Positions 8,461 to 18,454 of a stretch of 64,000 bases of DNA are shown one piece after another. The notes beneath the pieces were generated by a model. The model saw only the letters and a program-made list of their open reading frames with translations, was not told where the DNA came from and ran no database searches. A program made the translations under genes and the position numbers. The stretch is from Candidatus Tanganyikabacteria bacterium (GTDB taxonomy: Bacteria; Cyanobacteriota; Sericytochromatia; S15B-MN24; VGJW01), in the NCBI GenBank assembly GCA_016867265.1, contig VGJW01000002.1:62001-126000 (forward strand), read 5' to 3'. Within the stretch, counting starts at the first letter, position 1, and each line of letters starts with the position of its first letter.

Positions 8461-10068
8461 GTGAACTTGTTTCGTGGCCAGACGGCGATGTTTCAGCCCT
8501 CGGCGAGGACGTCCGTGGGTGTCTGGGAGCTTGCCGAGCAGCGATTGCCAATGGCCGGCAGGATTATTTCCGGCCTTCTGCCGACCTGCCTGCTTTTCGG
8601 CTATGTCGCTGTCACGGGAGGCTGGCGTCCGACTGCCCTTGTTGCGGCCTTGCTGGCCTTGGCCAGCGCCTTTGTCGCGCTGTCGACGATCATCGTCGCC
8701 ATCGTCAAGCGGTGGTCCTTGCCCATGCGGGATGTCTTGTGGCAGATGGAGCGGGGAGAGGAGGTTCGCCCGGAAGCCAGAGAGCTTGCGCGGAAGCTTG
8801 CGCTTGCGGTGCCATACCGGTCTGCCGTCGGCAGCGTGTTGACTTGGGGCTTGGTCTACCCTCCGGTGATTGCCGCCGGCATCCGCGTAGCCGGGGAGGT
8901 GCCACCGCCCGAACTGGTCATGGCCGGCCTTCTGGTGGGCCCCCTGACGGGAGTCGTGGCCCTGCTCTCCTATGACATTCTGTTGCGTCCGGTATTCGCG
9001 GCACTCTTCGAGGGCGAGGACCCGGGACGCTACCGCTCGGGCTGGATGTTGTCCGTTCGGGGCCGCGTGATGGTCTCCGTGATTTTCGTGGGACCTTACT
9101 GGTTCACCATGGCGATGGTCCTGCTCGGACAGGAATTGGCCAGAGGGCGGTCGCCCGAGGAGCTCCTGCCCCTGCTTGGGTACCTGCTGCTGGTTTCGGT
9201 CTTTCTCACGGCCGTATTCGCCGTCCTGATCCGTCACAGCCTGAGTCGCCCCCTCGAGCGTCTGGCCAGCGGCATTGAGTTCGTGCAGGCCGGTCGCCTG
9301 GATGTCCGGCTGCCGATCGAGTCCAGCGACAGGCTTGGCCAGTTGGCCTACCAGTACAACCACATGGCCGAGGGCCTCGATGAGCGCCGGCTCCTTGAAG
9401 AGGCCATGGCACGCTATACCTCCCCCGAATTGGCTGCATCCGCAAAGCGGGGCACGGCGGCGCTCGGCGTTCACCGACAGCATCTGGTCGTCCTGTTCTC
9501 GGACGTGCGCTTCTTCACCACCATGGCCGAGCGCCTGACGCCAGAAGCCCTCGTCGACTCCCTGAATCGCTACTTTGCACGGATGGTGGCGGCCGTGACG
9601 GAGGAAGGCGGCTCGGTCAACAAGTTCATCGGGGACGGTCTGATGGCGCTCTTCGGGGCACCGAACGAACTAGCCCATCCCGAACGCGCGGCCATCCGGG
9701 CAGGTCAGCGCATGCTGCTCGCGCTCGAGGCATTCAACGCGGAGCAGCGTCATCGCGAGCTACCCGAATTCGCCATCGGCATCGGCATCACCAGTGGTGA
9801 CGCTGTCGTCGGCAGTATCGGCAGCGAGGACCGCATGGAATACACGGCCATCGGTGATGTCGTGAACACGGCTGCACGTCTCGAGGGTCTGACCAAGGAA
9901 GTGGGGGTCGGCATCCTGATTGACGGGGCAACGGCCGCTGCCGTGGAGGGCTACCTGACTTGTACGCCGCGTGGCGTGCTGCCCGTCAAGGGTAAGGAGG
10001 CGGCCGTACCGGTCTTTGCGCCGGGTGATGCGTTTGCCGTGCAGGAGAAGGGGTCGCTGTCGACCTAA
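8461..10068 (+). CDS. Membrane adenylate cyclase, class III, with HAMP domain
   Basis: Integral membrane cyclase making cAMP. The first ~258 residues contain about six membrane helices, without a large periplasmic sensor domain. A HAMP linker (about 258-310) and the catalytic domain (about 335-515) follow. The metal-binding Asp pair fits D348 (FSDVRFF) and D392 (KFIGDG). K388 and D466 (AIGDVVN) are the adenine-selecting pair, so ATP rather than GTP is the expected substrate. N469 and R473 fit the transition-state residues. All key residues are present, so it should be active. The GTG at 8461 follows AGGGTGG; an ATG at 8488 lacks a ribosome site. The small membrane gene downstream may belong to the same unit. 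Confidence 0.9.
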   Translation: MNLFRGQTAMFQPSARTSVGVWELAEQRLPMAGRIISGLLPTCLLFGYVAVTGGWRPTALVAALLALASAFVALSTIIVAIVKRWSLPMRDVLWQMERGEEVRPEARELARKLALAVPYRSAVGSVLTWGLVYPPVIAAGIRVAGEVPPPELVMAGLLVGPLTGVVALLSYDILLRPVFAALFEGEDPGRYRSGWMLSVRGRVMVSVIFVGPYWFTMAMVLLGQELARGRSPEELLPLLGYLLLVSVFLTAVFAVLIRHSLSRPLERLASGIEFVQAGRLDVRLPIESSDRLGQLAYQYNHMAEGLDERRLLEEAMARYTSPELAASAKRGTAALGVHRQHLVVLFSDVRFFTTMAERLTPEALVDSLNRYFARMVAAVTEEGGSVNKFIGDGLMALFGAPNELAHPERAAIRAGQRMLLALEAFNAEQRHRELPEFAIGIGITSGDAVVGSIGSEDRMEYTAIGDVVNTAARLEGLTKEVGVGILIDGATAAAVEGYLTCTPRGVLPVKGKEAAVPVFAPGDAFAVQEKGSLST

Positions 10069-10100
10069 AGGTCGGTGCGTAAGGTGCCGATCCCAAGGGC

Positions 10101-10583
10101 ATGTCGGAAGAGTCTCCCTTGAAGCCCGGGCAATTGCTGGTGCGACCTCTGCGGGACCCCGGCTCGCGGGCCATCTTCCTGCCGGCAGGCACCGTGCTCA
10201 GCCAGCCCCTGATCCGACGCCTGCGCAAGGCGTCCCTTGAGGAAGCCTGTCTGGCCTGCATCGGGGAACCGCCTTGGGGGCGCCTGCCGGAGCCGCGCGC
10301 CGAGCAGGCCCGCAGACAACTGTCACGCCAACCCACGGGTGGCCTGGAGGACGTCTTTGCTTCCGGGCCGTTGCGCCAGGCCGATGGTGCGCTCTGGACG
10401 GTGATGGTCCTTGTTCTGGTCGGTGCGGCTGCGGCTGCCGTCGTGACCGGTGAATCCCGCCTGCTTGACCTGACCATGGGGGCAGTCGTCGTCTTGATGA
10501 TGGCGCTCGGGTTCCAGCTGTGGGCTGCTTCCGAGGTGCGCTACCGCGCCCGGGTGCGGGAGCGCTTTCTCAAGGACGGTTAG
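10101..10583 (+). CDS. Small membrane protein of unknown function
   Basis: A 160-residue protein with a soluble N-terminal half and two membrane helices at about 99-116 and 122-143 (LWTVMVLVLVGAAAAAVV and the following hydrophobic stretch). The N-terminal half (KPGQLLVRPLRDPGSRAIFL then LPAGTVLSQPLIRRLR) resembles the short strand-turn segment found before HD-GYP domains, but no such domain follows. The ATG at 10101 has AAGGGC just upstream. It sits 32 bases after the adenylate cyclase and may be cotranscribed. Its end overlaps the convergent MFS gene by 14 bases. Confidence 0.65.
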   Translation: MSEESPLKPGQLLVRPLRDPGSRAIFLPAGTVLSQPLIRRLRKASLEEACLACIGEPPWGRLPEPRAEQARRQLSRQPTGGLEDVFASGPLRQADGALWTVMVLVLVGAAAAAVVTGESRLLDLTMGAVVVLMMALGFQLWAASEVRYRARVRERFLKDG

Positions 10584-11810
10584 GCACTTCCTGACCGACG
10601 CGCCTGTCGAGCCATGTCAGTAGCGCCGGTACGGACATGGCAAGGACGATCGTCACCGTCGTCAGGCCGGGAATGCCCGTCAGGCTGCCATCCGGACGGC
10701 TGGCCAGGAAGAGGGTGCCGACAGCGGCGCCCAAGGCCGACCCCAGGTTTTGCACCGCCGACTGCAGGGACGAGAAGCCGGCCCGTTCCTCGGGGCGAGG
10801 AATACGGGTGCTCATCGTGCCCGTCGTGACGACACGCGTCCCGTTGCAGAACATGAACAGGGCCCCCACCAGGGCTGGGGGCCAGCCCGCTGGTTCACGC
10901 AGGAAGGCGACCGACAACAGGCCGACGAAGCCTGCCGTGATGGCCCACGCCGGACCGGGGGCCCCGAGCCGATCGACGATGCGGCCCGTGGCCTGCATGC
11001 CGAGGAAGGTCAGGACGCCACCCAGCAGGTAGACTCCCGGCAGGTCGGTTCGCGGTAGGCCAAGGTTGTGCTGCAGGTAGGCCGACAAGTTGGGGATGAG
11101 CGCGAAACTGCCAGCCGAGGCCGTCAGCGTCATCAGCAGGCCTGCCATCGCCTCGGGGCGCCGCACGAGGTTGCCGAAGCCCGCAAGGATGGCCGAGGGC
11201 GATCGAACGGGTGGCGGGGCGGACGTCGGGATGCCCCGCATGGCAAGGGGCAGTACCAGGGCACCGAGGGCCGCGGTGGCGAAGAACGGTGCGGGCCATC
11301 CGGCGAGGTTGGCGACCATCAGCGCTGCAGGCACCCCGAGGATGGATGCGACGGAGAAGGCGCCCAGCAAGGTGCCCATCGCCCGGCCCCGGCGCTTGAG
11401 GGGGACGACGTCCGCGACCAGCGCAACGGCCAGCGCCGTAACGGGCCCGCCCGCGATCCCGGCCAGGATACGAAAGGTCAGGAAGGAGGCGGCACCCGTG
11501 GCCAGGCCGCAAAGGGCCGTAGCCACGACCATCGCGACGCCACTCCAAAGCAGGGCCTGTCGACGTGCGAAGCGATCCAGAACCAGGCTGCCGGCAAGTC
11601 CGGCGAAGAACGCGGCAAGGGTGTAGGCGCCACCGAAGATGCCCAGCTTCTCGGCCGGGACACCGAGGGCCCGACCAAGGTCGGGCCCGAGCGGCATCAC
11701 GATCATGAACTCGAGGACATGCACGAACTGGAGGGCCGAAAGACCAAGCACCAGCAAGCGCTCGCTGGCTGGGACGGCCTCCTCGGCTGCCTCAGGTTCG
11801 TGGACGTCCA

Positions 11811-11811
<1 letters not shown>
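10570..11811 (-). CDS. MFS transporter
   Basis: Major facilitator superfamily permease, about 413 residues and 12 hydrophobic segments. Between helices 2 and 3 the loop LDRFARRQALLWSG fits the MFS D-R-x-x-R motif. The R-x-x-x-G pattern in the fourth helix (RILAGIAGGPVTALAVALVA) suggests the drug or sugar efflux branch. The ATG at 11811 overlaps the mdh stop (TGATG), so it is translationally coupled to malate dehydrogenase; a TTG one codon upstream is less likely. Substrate unknown, though coupling to mdh could hint at an organic acid. Confidence 0.85.
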
Positions 11812-12823
<1,012 letters not shown>

Positions 12824-12856
12824 ACTCGCGCATCATGCGTTACGCTCCTCTTCACG

Positions 12857-13984
12857 ATGGATTTGCTGACCCGGCTATTCGATTTCGGTGGCGACCGTCA
12901 GGTCGAGCTTTTCAAGGCGGCGTGTTCCCAGCGCGACCCGATCCTCTACCTGTTTGTCGAGGAAGCCGAGTCCTGGCACCTGCTGCTGGTCAAGTACCTG
13001 TTGCCAATCATGGAGTGGCGCCTGTCTCTCTTCCCCGAGGATCCGACGCCCGCCTTCGAGATCCACGGCGAGCAGTCGATCATGGTCGAGCGTGAATCGT
13101 CCGGCAAGTTGCCTGAGGTCGCGCTTCTGAACGTCTTCCCGATGGTGCCCGACTCCCGGGATTTCGAGCCGTTCATGCGGCAGTACGAGAAGTTCCAGAA
13201 TCTCTATCCCTACGTGTTCCGGTGCCGTCCCCGCTATGCCAGCACCGTCAAGATGCCGACGGAAGAGGTCGAAGGCTGCGTGGAACTGCTGAAGTTGTCT
13301 CTCGGCATGCCCTCGGCGCGTCTCGATGGTTTTGCCCTCGATACGTTGCGTTACGCCTCCAAGGAACTCGAACGGCAGGCCACCCTGGCCCAGATCGCCG
13401 CCGCGCGCATCTGGCCGCCGGCGGAGTGGCGGGCCGGACACGAGCCGCAGGCCATCCTGACGGCAAGGCTCATCGCGTGGCGGACTCTGGTTGCCCGGTA
13501 TCCGGAGGGTCAGGTGACGTGCTTCCGCAAGCTGATGCCTCCCCAGGCCGACTTCATCGGCCAGACGGCCCATGACAACTTCCTGCTGGATACGGCCATC
13601 GAGTCAGGGGTCGAGCAGGATCCCGAGCGTGCGATGGCCTTCCAGGAGTTCCGCTATCCCGACTTGTGGGTGGCCAACAAGGTTTGGGTCGAGATCGAGA
13701 CACTGGTCGGGGCGGCGGCAGGGGATCAGGACCCCTTCGCGGCCTTTCGGCGCAAGCTCAGGGCCAAGTCCGCGTTCTGGGCAGGCTTCGAGGAGCTCTG
13801 GCTGGTGCTGCCGCCCTCGCTCGTGGCGTTCTTCCCGGAAGCCTTCGAGGCCGTTCATCGGGAGTTTTCGGACCGTGGGGCCAGCGAGGCATCAGGCCAC
13901 GACCATCCGCCCGTACGGATGCGTTTCTTTATCCCGGATTACGGGACCCAGATGCTGCACGAGGTCACGCCGTACGCGGCCTGA
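12857..13984 (+). CDS. Uncharacterised protein, possible PD-(D/E)XK-like nuclease core
   Basis: A 375-residue soluble protein not assigned to a family. The ATG at 12857 starts at a plausible point (MDLLTRLFDFGGDR), but no strong Shine-Dalgarno precedes it, so the start is uncertain. The N-terminal two thirds is mixed alpha/beta. Residues about 270-350 contain FRYPDLWVANKVWVEIETL, then a helix, then the strand ELWLVLPPSL. Asp and Glu-x-Glu in consecutive strands, a helix, then a hydrophobic strand is the layout of the restriction-endonuclease-like fold, although the usual Lys is replaced. This is a pattern-level inference. The gene is alone on its strand, divergent from mdh and convergent (15-base gap) with the gltA-linked gene. 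Confidence 0.6.
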   Translation: MDLLTRLFDFGGDRQVELFKAACSQRDPILYLFVEEAESWHLLLVKYLLPIMEWRLSLFPEDPTPAFEIHGEQSIMVERESSGKLPEVALLNVFPMVPDSRDFEPFMRQYEKFQNLYPYVFRCRPRYASTVKMPTEEVEGCVELLKLSLGMPSARLDGFALDTLRYASKELERQATLAQIAAARIWPPAEWRAGHEPQAILTARLIAWRTLVARYPEGQVTCFRKLMPPQADFIGQTAHDNFLLDTAIESGVEQDPERAMAFQEFRYPDLWVANKVWVEIETLVGAAAGDQDPFAAFRRKLRAKSAFWAGFEELWLVLPPSLVAFFPEAFEAVHREFSDRGASEASGHDHPPVRMRFFIPDYGTQMLHEVTPYAA

Positions 13985-13999
13985 CGGCCGCGATGCCGG

Positions 14000-14479
14000 C
14001 TAGAGCTTGTCCCAGACGCTGCGTGGGACTTCCGTCCGGACCAACCCGGCAAGGCGCTTGCGGACCATGTCTGTCGCTTCCTTGGGGACGGCAATCATCG
14101 CCGGCACGGGGTTGAGGACGGCTGCCGTCGCCATCTTCTCGGCCGTCTTGGCATCCATGGCCAAGGCGTCGACGAGGGCCTCCGTAAGGGCAGGAACCTT
14201 GTCGAGCGAGGGCGTGATGATGATCAGGTCGTAGAGCGGCCAGACGGTCTCGCGTTCGATCCGCTGCTGGTACTGGGGCGTTGTTGCCCAGGGAGCGCGC
14301 TCGTAAGCCCGAAGCCATGCCGGGACCTCCACGAGGGCTGCCTCGGCCTTGCCCAGGGGACCCGTGCGGGCCTTCTTGGGTCGGGGAAGCTCGTCTTCCT
14401 TGAGTTCCGGCGCAGGCCAAGGGGCCTGGGGCAGCAACTCGAGGGCGCACTGCACGCCGCGACTGATGATGTCGTCCAT
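14000..14479 (-). CDS. Conserved-looking small protein downstream of citrate synthase
   Basis: A 159-residue soluble protein, family not recognised. The ATG at 14479 follows AGGA by about 7 bases. The frame stays open upstream to 14902, but that part overlaps gltA and is a shadow. The middle is Lys/Pro/Glu-rich (KEDELPRPKKARTGP). The C-terminal ~90 residues look like a compact alpha/beta domain with strands YDLIIITP and VPAMIAVPK alternating with helices, resembling a small regulatory fold. It begins 23 bases after the gltA stop and is surely cotranscribed with it, so a role linked to TCA flux is possible but unproven. Confidence 0.7.
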   Translation of the reverse strand: MDDIISRGVQCALELLPQAPWPAPELKEDELPRPKKARTGPLGKAEAALVEVPAWLRAYERAPWATTPQYQQRIERETVWPLYDLIIITPSLDKVPALTEALVDALAMDAKTAEKMATAAVLNPVPAMIAVPKEATDMVRKRLAGLVRTEVPRSVWDKL

Positions 14480-14502
14480 CGTCGGTCCTGCTTTCCCCTC
14501 GC

Positions 14503-15636
14503 CTAGGCCCGCTGACCCATCGGCACGTAGGACCGCTCGCGGGGGCCGACGTAATCCGAGTCGGGGCGGATGAGACGGTTGTCGGCGTACTGCTCGAGCA
14601 GGTTGGCCGTCCAGCCGGCGATCCGGGACAGGGCGAAGATGGGCGTGTAGAGGTCCGTCTTGATCCCCATCATGAAGTAGGTCGACGCCGAGTAGAAGTC
14701 GACGTTGGGATACAGGTTCTTCTGGGCCAGCACTTCCTGCTCGACGGTGCGGGAGATCTGGTACCACTGGGGGGTGCCCAGGCGCTCGCCCAGTTCCTTG
14801 GACAGCTTGCGCAACACCGTGGCACGGGGGTCCTCGGTCTTGTAGACGCGATGGCCGAAGCCCATGACGCGCTTCTTGTTGGCAAGGGCATCCTTGATCC
14901 ACGTCTCGGCGTTCTCGGGACCGCCGACCTGTTGCAGCATCTCCATGACCCGCGCGTTGGCGCCACCGTGGAGCGAGCCCTTCAAGGTGCCGACTGCCGA
15001 AGTGATGGCCGAGTAGACATCGGACAACGTCGATGCCGTGGTCCGGGCCGAGAACGTCGAGGCGTTCATCTCGTGGTCCGCGTGGAGGATCAGGCAGATG
15101 TCGAAGATGTGGGCACTGGTCGCGTCGGGCTCCTGCCCGGTCAACATGTAGAGGAAGTTGGCGGCGTGGGACAGGTCCTTCCGGGGGGCGACCGGCTCGT
15201 GGCCCGTCCGGACGCGCTCGAAGGCCGCGACGATCGTGGCCATCTTGGCCGTCAGGGCGACGGCCTTGCGACGATTGGCCTCGGCCGACAGGTCCTCGGC
15301 TTCGGCGTCGTAGACCGCAAGCATCGAGACGGCGGTGCGCAGCGCAGCCATCGAGTCTGCACCCTGCGGGAGCATGCGCAGCATCTGCACGATGCCATCA
15401 GGCACGGTCCGCTGGTCGGCGAGCTCGGCCCGGAAGGCGTCGAGCTGGGAGGCGGTCGGCAGTTCGCCATTCAGCAGCAGCCACACCACTTCTTCATAGG
15501 TGCCGTGCTCAGCAAGTTCGCCGATCAGGTAGCCGCGGTACATCAGCTTGCCAACCTGGCCGTCGATGCTCGTGAGTGAACTGGCCGTGATCACGACCCC
15601 TTCGAGTCCCTTGTTGATCACCTTCTCCATCACCAT
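14503..15636 (-). CDS. gltA: Citrate synthase (short, Gram-positive/archaeal-like type)
   Basis: Condenses acetyl-CoA with oxaloacetate to citrate in the cytosol. The ~377-residue length without the N-terminal extension of the E. coli hexameric enzyme places it with the dimeric type. Active-site regions are visible: HADHEMNAS, GSLHGGANARVM, GFGHRVYKTEDPRA with its catalytic His, and the catalytic Asp in NVDFYS. The start at 15636 (MVMEKV) is 9 bases after GAGGG; an ATG at 15630 is an alternative. It is followed by the 159-residue gene. A minus-strand TATAAG at 15712-15707 could be its -10 box, giving a leader of about 65 bases. Confidence 0.95.
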   Translation of the reverse strand: MVMEKVINKGLEGVVITASSLTSIDGQVGKLMYRGYLIGELAEHGTYEEVVWLLLNGELPTASQLDAFRAELADQRTVPDGIVQMLRMLPQGADSMAALRTAVSMLAVYDAEAEDLSAEANRRKAVALTAKMATIVAAFERVRTGHEPVAPRKDLSHAANFLYMLTGQEPDATSAHIFDICLILHADHEMNASTFSARTTASTLSDVYSAITSAVGTLKGSLHGGANARVMEMLQQVGGPENAETWIKDALANKKRVMGFGHRVYKTEDPRATVLRKLSKELGERLGTPQWYQISRTVEQEVLAQKNLYPNVDFYSASTYFMMGIKTDLYTPIFALSRIAGWTANLLEQYADNRLIRPDSDYVGPRERSYVPMGQRA

Positions 15637-15706
15637 TGGTGGATGCCCTCGTCGAAAGCCTGCGGATCTCGGGACGATGGCCCTTCCGGGGGGCCACGCC
15701 GTTCCC

Positions 15707-15769
15707 CTTATACCATGCAGGGAAGCCGGGTCGGTCGTCTTGCCGCCCATGCGCGCTGATCCTTATGAT
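15707..15769. promoter_or_regulatory. Divergent promoter region between gltA and tyrS
   Basis: Rightward: TTGCCG (15740-15745), an 18-base spacer and TATGAT (15764-15769) form a reasonable promoter about 25 bases before the tyrS GTG. Leftward: TATAAG at 15712-15707 preceded by TGG resembles an extended -10 for gltA, with only a weak CCGACC at the -35 position. The rightward element is the better supported. Confidence 0.4.
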
Positions 15770-15800
15770 GGCCCGATGGCAGGTTCCGGCGGGAGGGGCT

Positions 15801-17012
15801 GTGGGCGCTCTGGACGATTTGCTGGTCGGTGCGGTCGACGCTTTCCCGCGCGGCCGCCTCGAGGCTCTGCTGGCCCAAGGGCGACCGCTACGAGTCAAAC
15901 TGGGCTTCGACCCCACCAAACCTGATCTGCACCTCGGCCATGCCGTGGTCCTCGAGGGCCTCAGGCGCTTCCAGCAGGCGGGACACCAGGTGGTGCTCAT
16001 CATCGGGGATTTCACGGCGCGCATCGGGGACCCAACCGGCAAGGAAGCGGCCCGTCCACCCTTGACGGCGTCCGAGGTGGCGGCAAACGCCCGGACTTAC
16101 CTCGAACAGCTGGGCCGGATGATCGATCTGGACAAGGCCGAGATTCACCACAACGCGACGTGGCTCGAACCGATGGATCTCGCGGGCGTCCTGCGCCTGC
16201 TCGGCCAGGCAACCGTGGCCCAGATGCTGGCCCGGGACAATTTCGCCCGTCGCCACGAGCGAGGCGATGCCATCGGCCTGCACGAACTGCTCTACCCGCT
16301 CCTGCAGGGTCAGGACTCCGTCGAGATTCGGGCAGATGTCGAGTTGGGCGGTGATGACCAGCGCTTCAACCTGCTGGTGGGGCGCGACTTGCAGGCGACG
16401 GCGGGTCAGGAGCCGCAGGCCTGCGTAACCTACGGCCTGCTCGTGGGCACGGATGGCCACGAAAAGATGTCCAAGTCGATTGGCAACGATATCCCGCTGA
16501 CCTGTCCGCCCGAGGACATGTACGGGCGTGTCATGTCCGTGCCGGATGCGGCCCTGCCGGACTGGTGGCGCCTTGCTTCCGCGCGGGGGGCCGACGAAGT
16601 GAGGGCGGTCTGCGCGGACCTGGCAGCCGGCAGCCTGCACCCGAGGGACGCCAAGATGCGCCTCGCGCGCGCCATCGTGGCCCGGTTCCACGATGCGGAA
16701 GCGGCCGGCATCGCCGAGGAGGCTTTCGTTCGGCGCTTCCAGGAACGGGCCTTGCCGCTCGAGATACCCGATGCCGACGCCTGGCCCGCCGGCATGCCTC
16801 TCTCCCCGTTGCTGGTGAAGCTTGGCCTTGCCGCGACCACCAGCGATGCCCGGCGCCTCGTCACGCAGGGCGGTGTCCGGTGCCATGGGCCCGAGGGCAC
16901 GGTCGAGACGCTGGGCGAACCCATGATGCCCGTCGGACCGGAGCGGGTCGGCCAGATTCTGCAGGTGGGCAAGCGACGCTTCGTCAGGTTCGGGAGGCCG
17001 GGAACTGCCTGA
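15801..17012 (+). CDS. tyrS: Tyrosyl-tRNA synthetase
   Basis: Class I aminoacyl-tRNA synthetase charging tRNA-Tyr; 403 residues, normal for the family. The HIGH motif appears as HLGH (44-47) in KLGFDPTKPDLHLGH, and KMSKS is exact at 222-226. The C-terminal S4-like RNA-binding domain (PLLVKLGLAATTSDARRLVT) is intact. The sequence style (GDPTGK after the HIGH region) resembles the TyrZ/second bacterial TyrRS class. The GTG at 15801 follows GGGAGG; ATG codons at 15765 and 15768 would add residues outside the family alignment. The stop overlaps the next ATG (TGATG), coupling it to the pdtaS-like kinase. Confidence 0.95.
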   Translation: MGALDDLLVGAVDAFPRGRLEALLAQGRPLRVKLGFDPTKPDLHLGHAVVLEGLRRFQQAGHQVVLIIGDFTARIGDPTGKEAARPPLTASEVAANARTYLEQLGRMIDLDKAEIHHNATWLEPMDLAGVLRLLGQATVAQMLARDNFARRHERGDAIGLHELLYPLLQGQDSVEIRADVELGGDDQRFNLLVGRDLQATAGQEPQACVTYGLLVGTDGHEKMSKSIGNDIPLTCPPEDMYGRVMSVPDAALPDWWRLASARGADEVRAVCADLAAGSLHPRDAKMRLARAIVARFHDAEAAGIAEEAFVRRFQERALPLEIPDADAWPAGMPLSPLLVKLGLAATTSDARRLVTQGGVRCHGPEGTVETLGEPMMPVGPERVGQILQVGKRRFVRFGRPGTA

Positions 17013-18454
17013 TGGAGGTGCTGCAGGGCTGGCAACCGGCCGAGGCCGAGCGGATCTGGCTCGCGCGGCTGGCGCGCCAACTGCCCTTCCTCGCCGATGT
17101 GCTCGCGGCGGATGTTTGGCTTGCCGTCCCGCTGCACGACGGGGATTGGGGCGTCCTTGGCGAGGCGCGGCCGGCCAGGGCGCCCAGCTTCCGGCCCGAG
17201 CCCCGGGTCGGCGAGCGCCTCGAGGCTGGGGAGCGCGGGGTCTGGGAGGCCATTCGCAGCGGTTCCGTGACCGAGGGGGACCAGGGGCGGGTCGTCGCCG
17301 GCAGGCCGCGGCACCAGGTCTCCTTTCCCATCCGGCTCGGGCCGAGGATGGGCGGGGTCTGTGTCGTCGAGCGCTCCCTGCGCGACGAACTGGGCCATGA
17401 GCCCGGGCGGATTGCCCGGTCGCGCCTGGCCATCGGCCGACTCGTGACGACCCTGGTTTCCCGGGCCCGTCTGCTCGACGAGGTGCTCGAGCCACCTGCC
17501 CCCGGCGACGCGGTGCTGATCGTCGGTCAGTCGGGTGTCATTCGCCAGGCTGCACCCGAGGTACTTCCCCTCGCGCGGCGCTTCGGGTTCAATCCGGCCG
17601 AGGACGGGGATCCCTGGCAGGTGACGCTGCCGGCGCGTGGCGAGATGCGCACGGTCGCAGCGAACGGTCTTTGGGAAGACCTCGAGGTCACGGCGCGGCA
17701 GGCCGTGCTGCGGGTCCGGATCGTCCCCGTCGAACCCGCTGATGAGGACGCCGGGGCCATCCTGCTGCTGCGCGACGTGACCGAGGCCCGGGATCGCGAA
17801 CGGGAGCTGATGGTCAAGGACACGATCATCCGCGAAGTCCACCATCGGGTGAAGAACAACCTGCAGACCATCGCCGCGCTCCTGAGGATGCAGGCCCGCC
17901 GAACCTCGTCCGGCGAGGCGCGGCTTGTCATCACCGACTGCATCGATCGCATCAACAGCATTGCCCTGGTCCACGAGTACCTCTCCCACGAGGAGGTCGA
18001 GGCCGTCGACATGAAAGACCTGTCATACAACCTGTTGTCGGCGCTCGTGCAGGGCGTTTCGTCCCCACTTACGGCCGTTTCGGCCCGAGTCATCCTGCCC
18101 AAGGGTCGTCTGACCCTGCCTTCGGCCCCGGCAACTTCCGCGGCCCTCGTCATGAACGAGCTGGTGCAGAACACCCTCAAGCACGCGTTCAAGGGACGTC
18201 GGCGCGGGCGGGTGGATCTGGTTCTGGCCGTTGAGGATGGGGACCTTCTGCTGACGGTCGAGGACGATGGCATCGGCCTGCCCCCCGGCTTCGACCCCCG
18301 GGAGAGCCAGCAACTGGGTTGGCAGATCATCCGAACGCTCGTGACGCAGGACCTGCGGGGCACGTTGTCGATTTCGAGCAGTCCAGCGGGTACACGGGTG
18401 CTTGTGCGGTTGCCGATGACGGACCGTGAGGGGGAGGGTGAGCGTGACGCCTGA
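17012..18454 (+). CDS. pdtaS: Sensor histidine kinase, PdtaS-like (HisKA_2 family)
   Basis: Soluble two-component kinase of 480 residues without membrane segments. The N-terminal ~150 residues look like a GAF sensor, 160-260 like a PAS domain. The dimerisation/phosphoacceptor region is EVHHRVKNNLQTIAALLRMQ, the HisKA_2 signature, with His278 as phosphosite. The ATPase domain has MNELVQNTLKHAF (N box) and VEDDGIGLPPG (G1 box). Architecture and the ANTAR response regulator next door match the mycobacterial PdtaS/PdtaR pair, which controls RNA-level antitermination. The ATG at 17012 overlaps the tyrS stop, so kinase output may be tied to expression of a translation enzyme. Confidence 0.88.
   Translation: MEVLQGWQPAEAERIWLARLARQLPFLADVLAADVWLAVPLHDGDWGVLGEARPARAPSFRPEPRVGERLEAGERGVWEAIRSGSVTEGDQGRVVAGRPRHQVSFPIRLGPRMGGVCVVERSLRDELGHEPGRIARSRLAIGRLVTTLVSRARLLDEVLEPPAPGDAVLIVGQSGVIRQAAPEVLPLARRFGFNPAEDGDPWQVTLPARGEMRTVAANGLWEDLEVTARQAVLRVRIVPVEPADEDAGAILLLRDVTEARDRERELMVKDTIIREVHHRVKNNLQTIAALLRMQARRTSSGEARLVITDCIDRINSIALVHEYLSHEEVEAVDMKDLSYNLLSALVQGVSSPLTAVSARVILPKGRLTLPSAPATSAALVMNELVQNTLKHAFKGRRRGRVDLVLAVEDGDLLLTVEDDGIGLPPGFDPRESQQLGWQIIRTLVTQDLRGTLSISSSPAGTRVLVRLPMTDREGEGERDA

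Noticed and set aside
7861-9483. Minus-strand 540-codon frame opposite the ABC permease and adenylate cyclase
   Set aside because: No domain and no ribosome site; both plus-strand genes have intact motifs.
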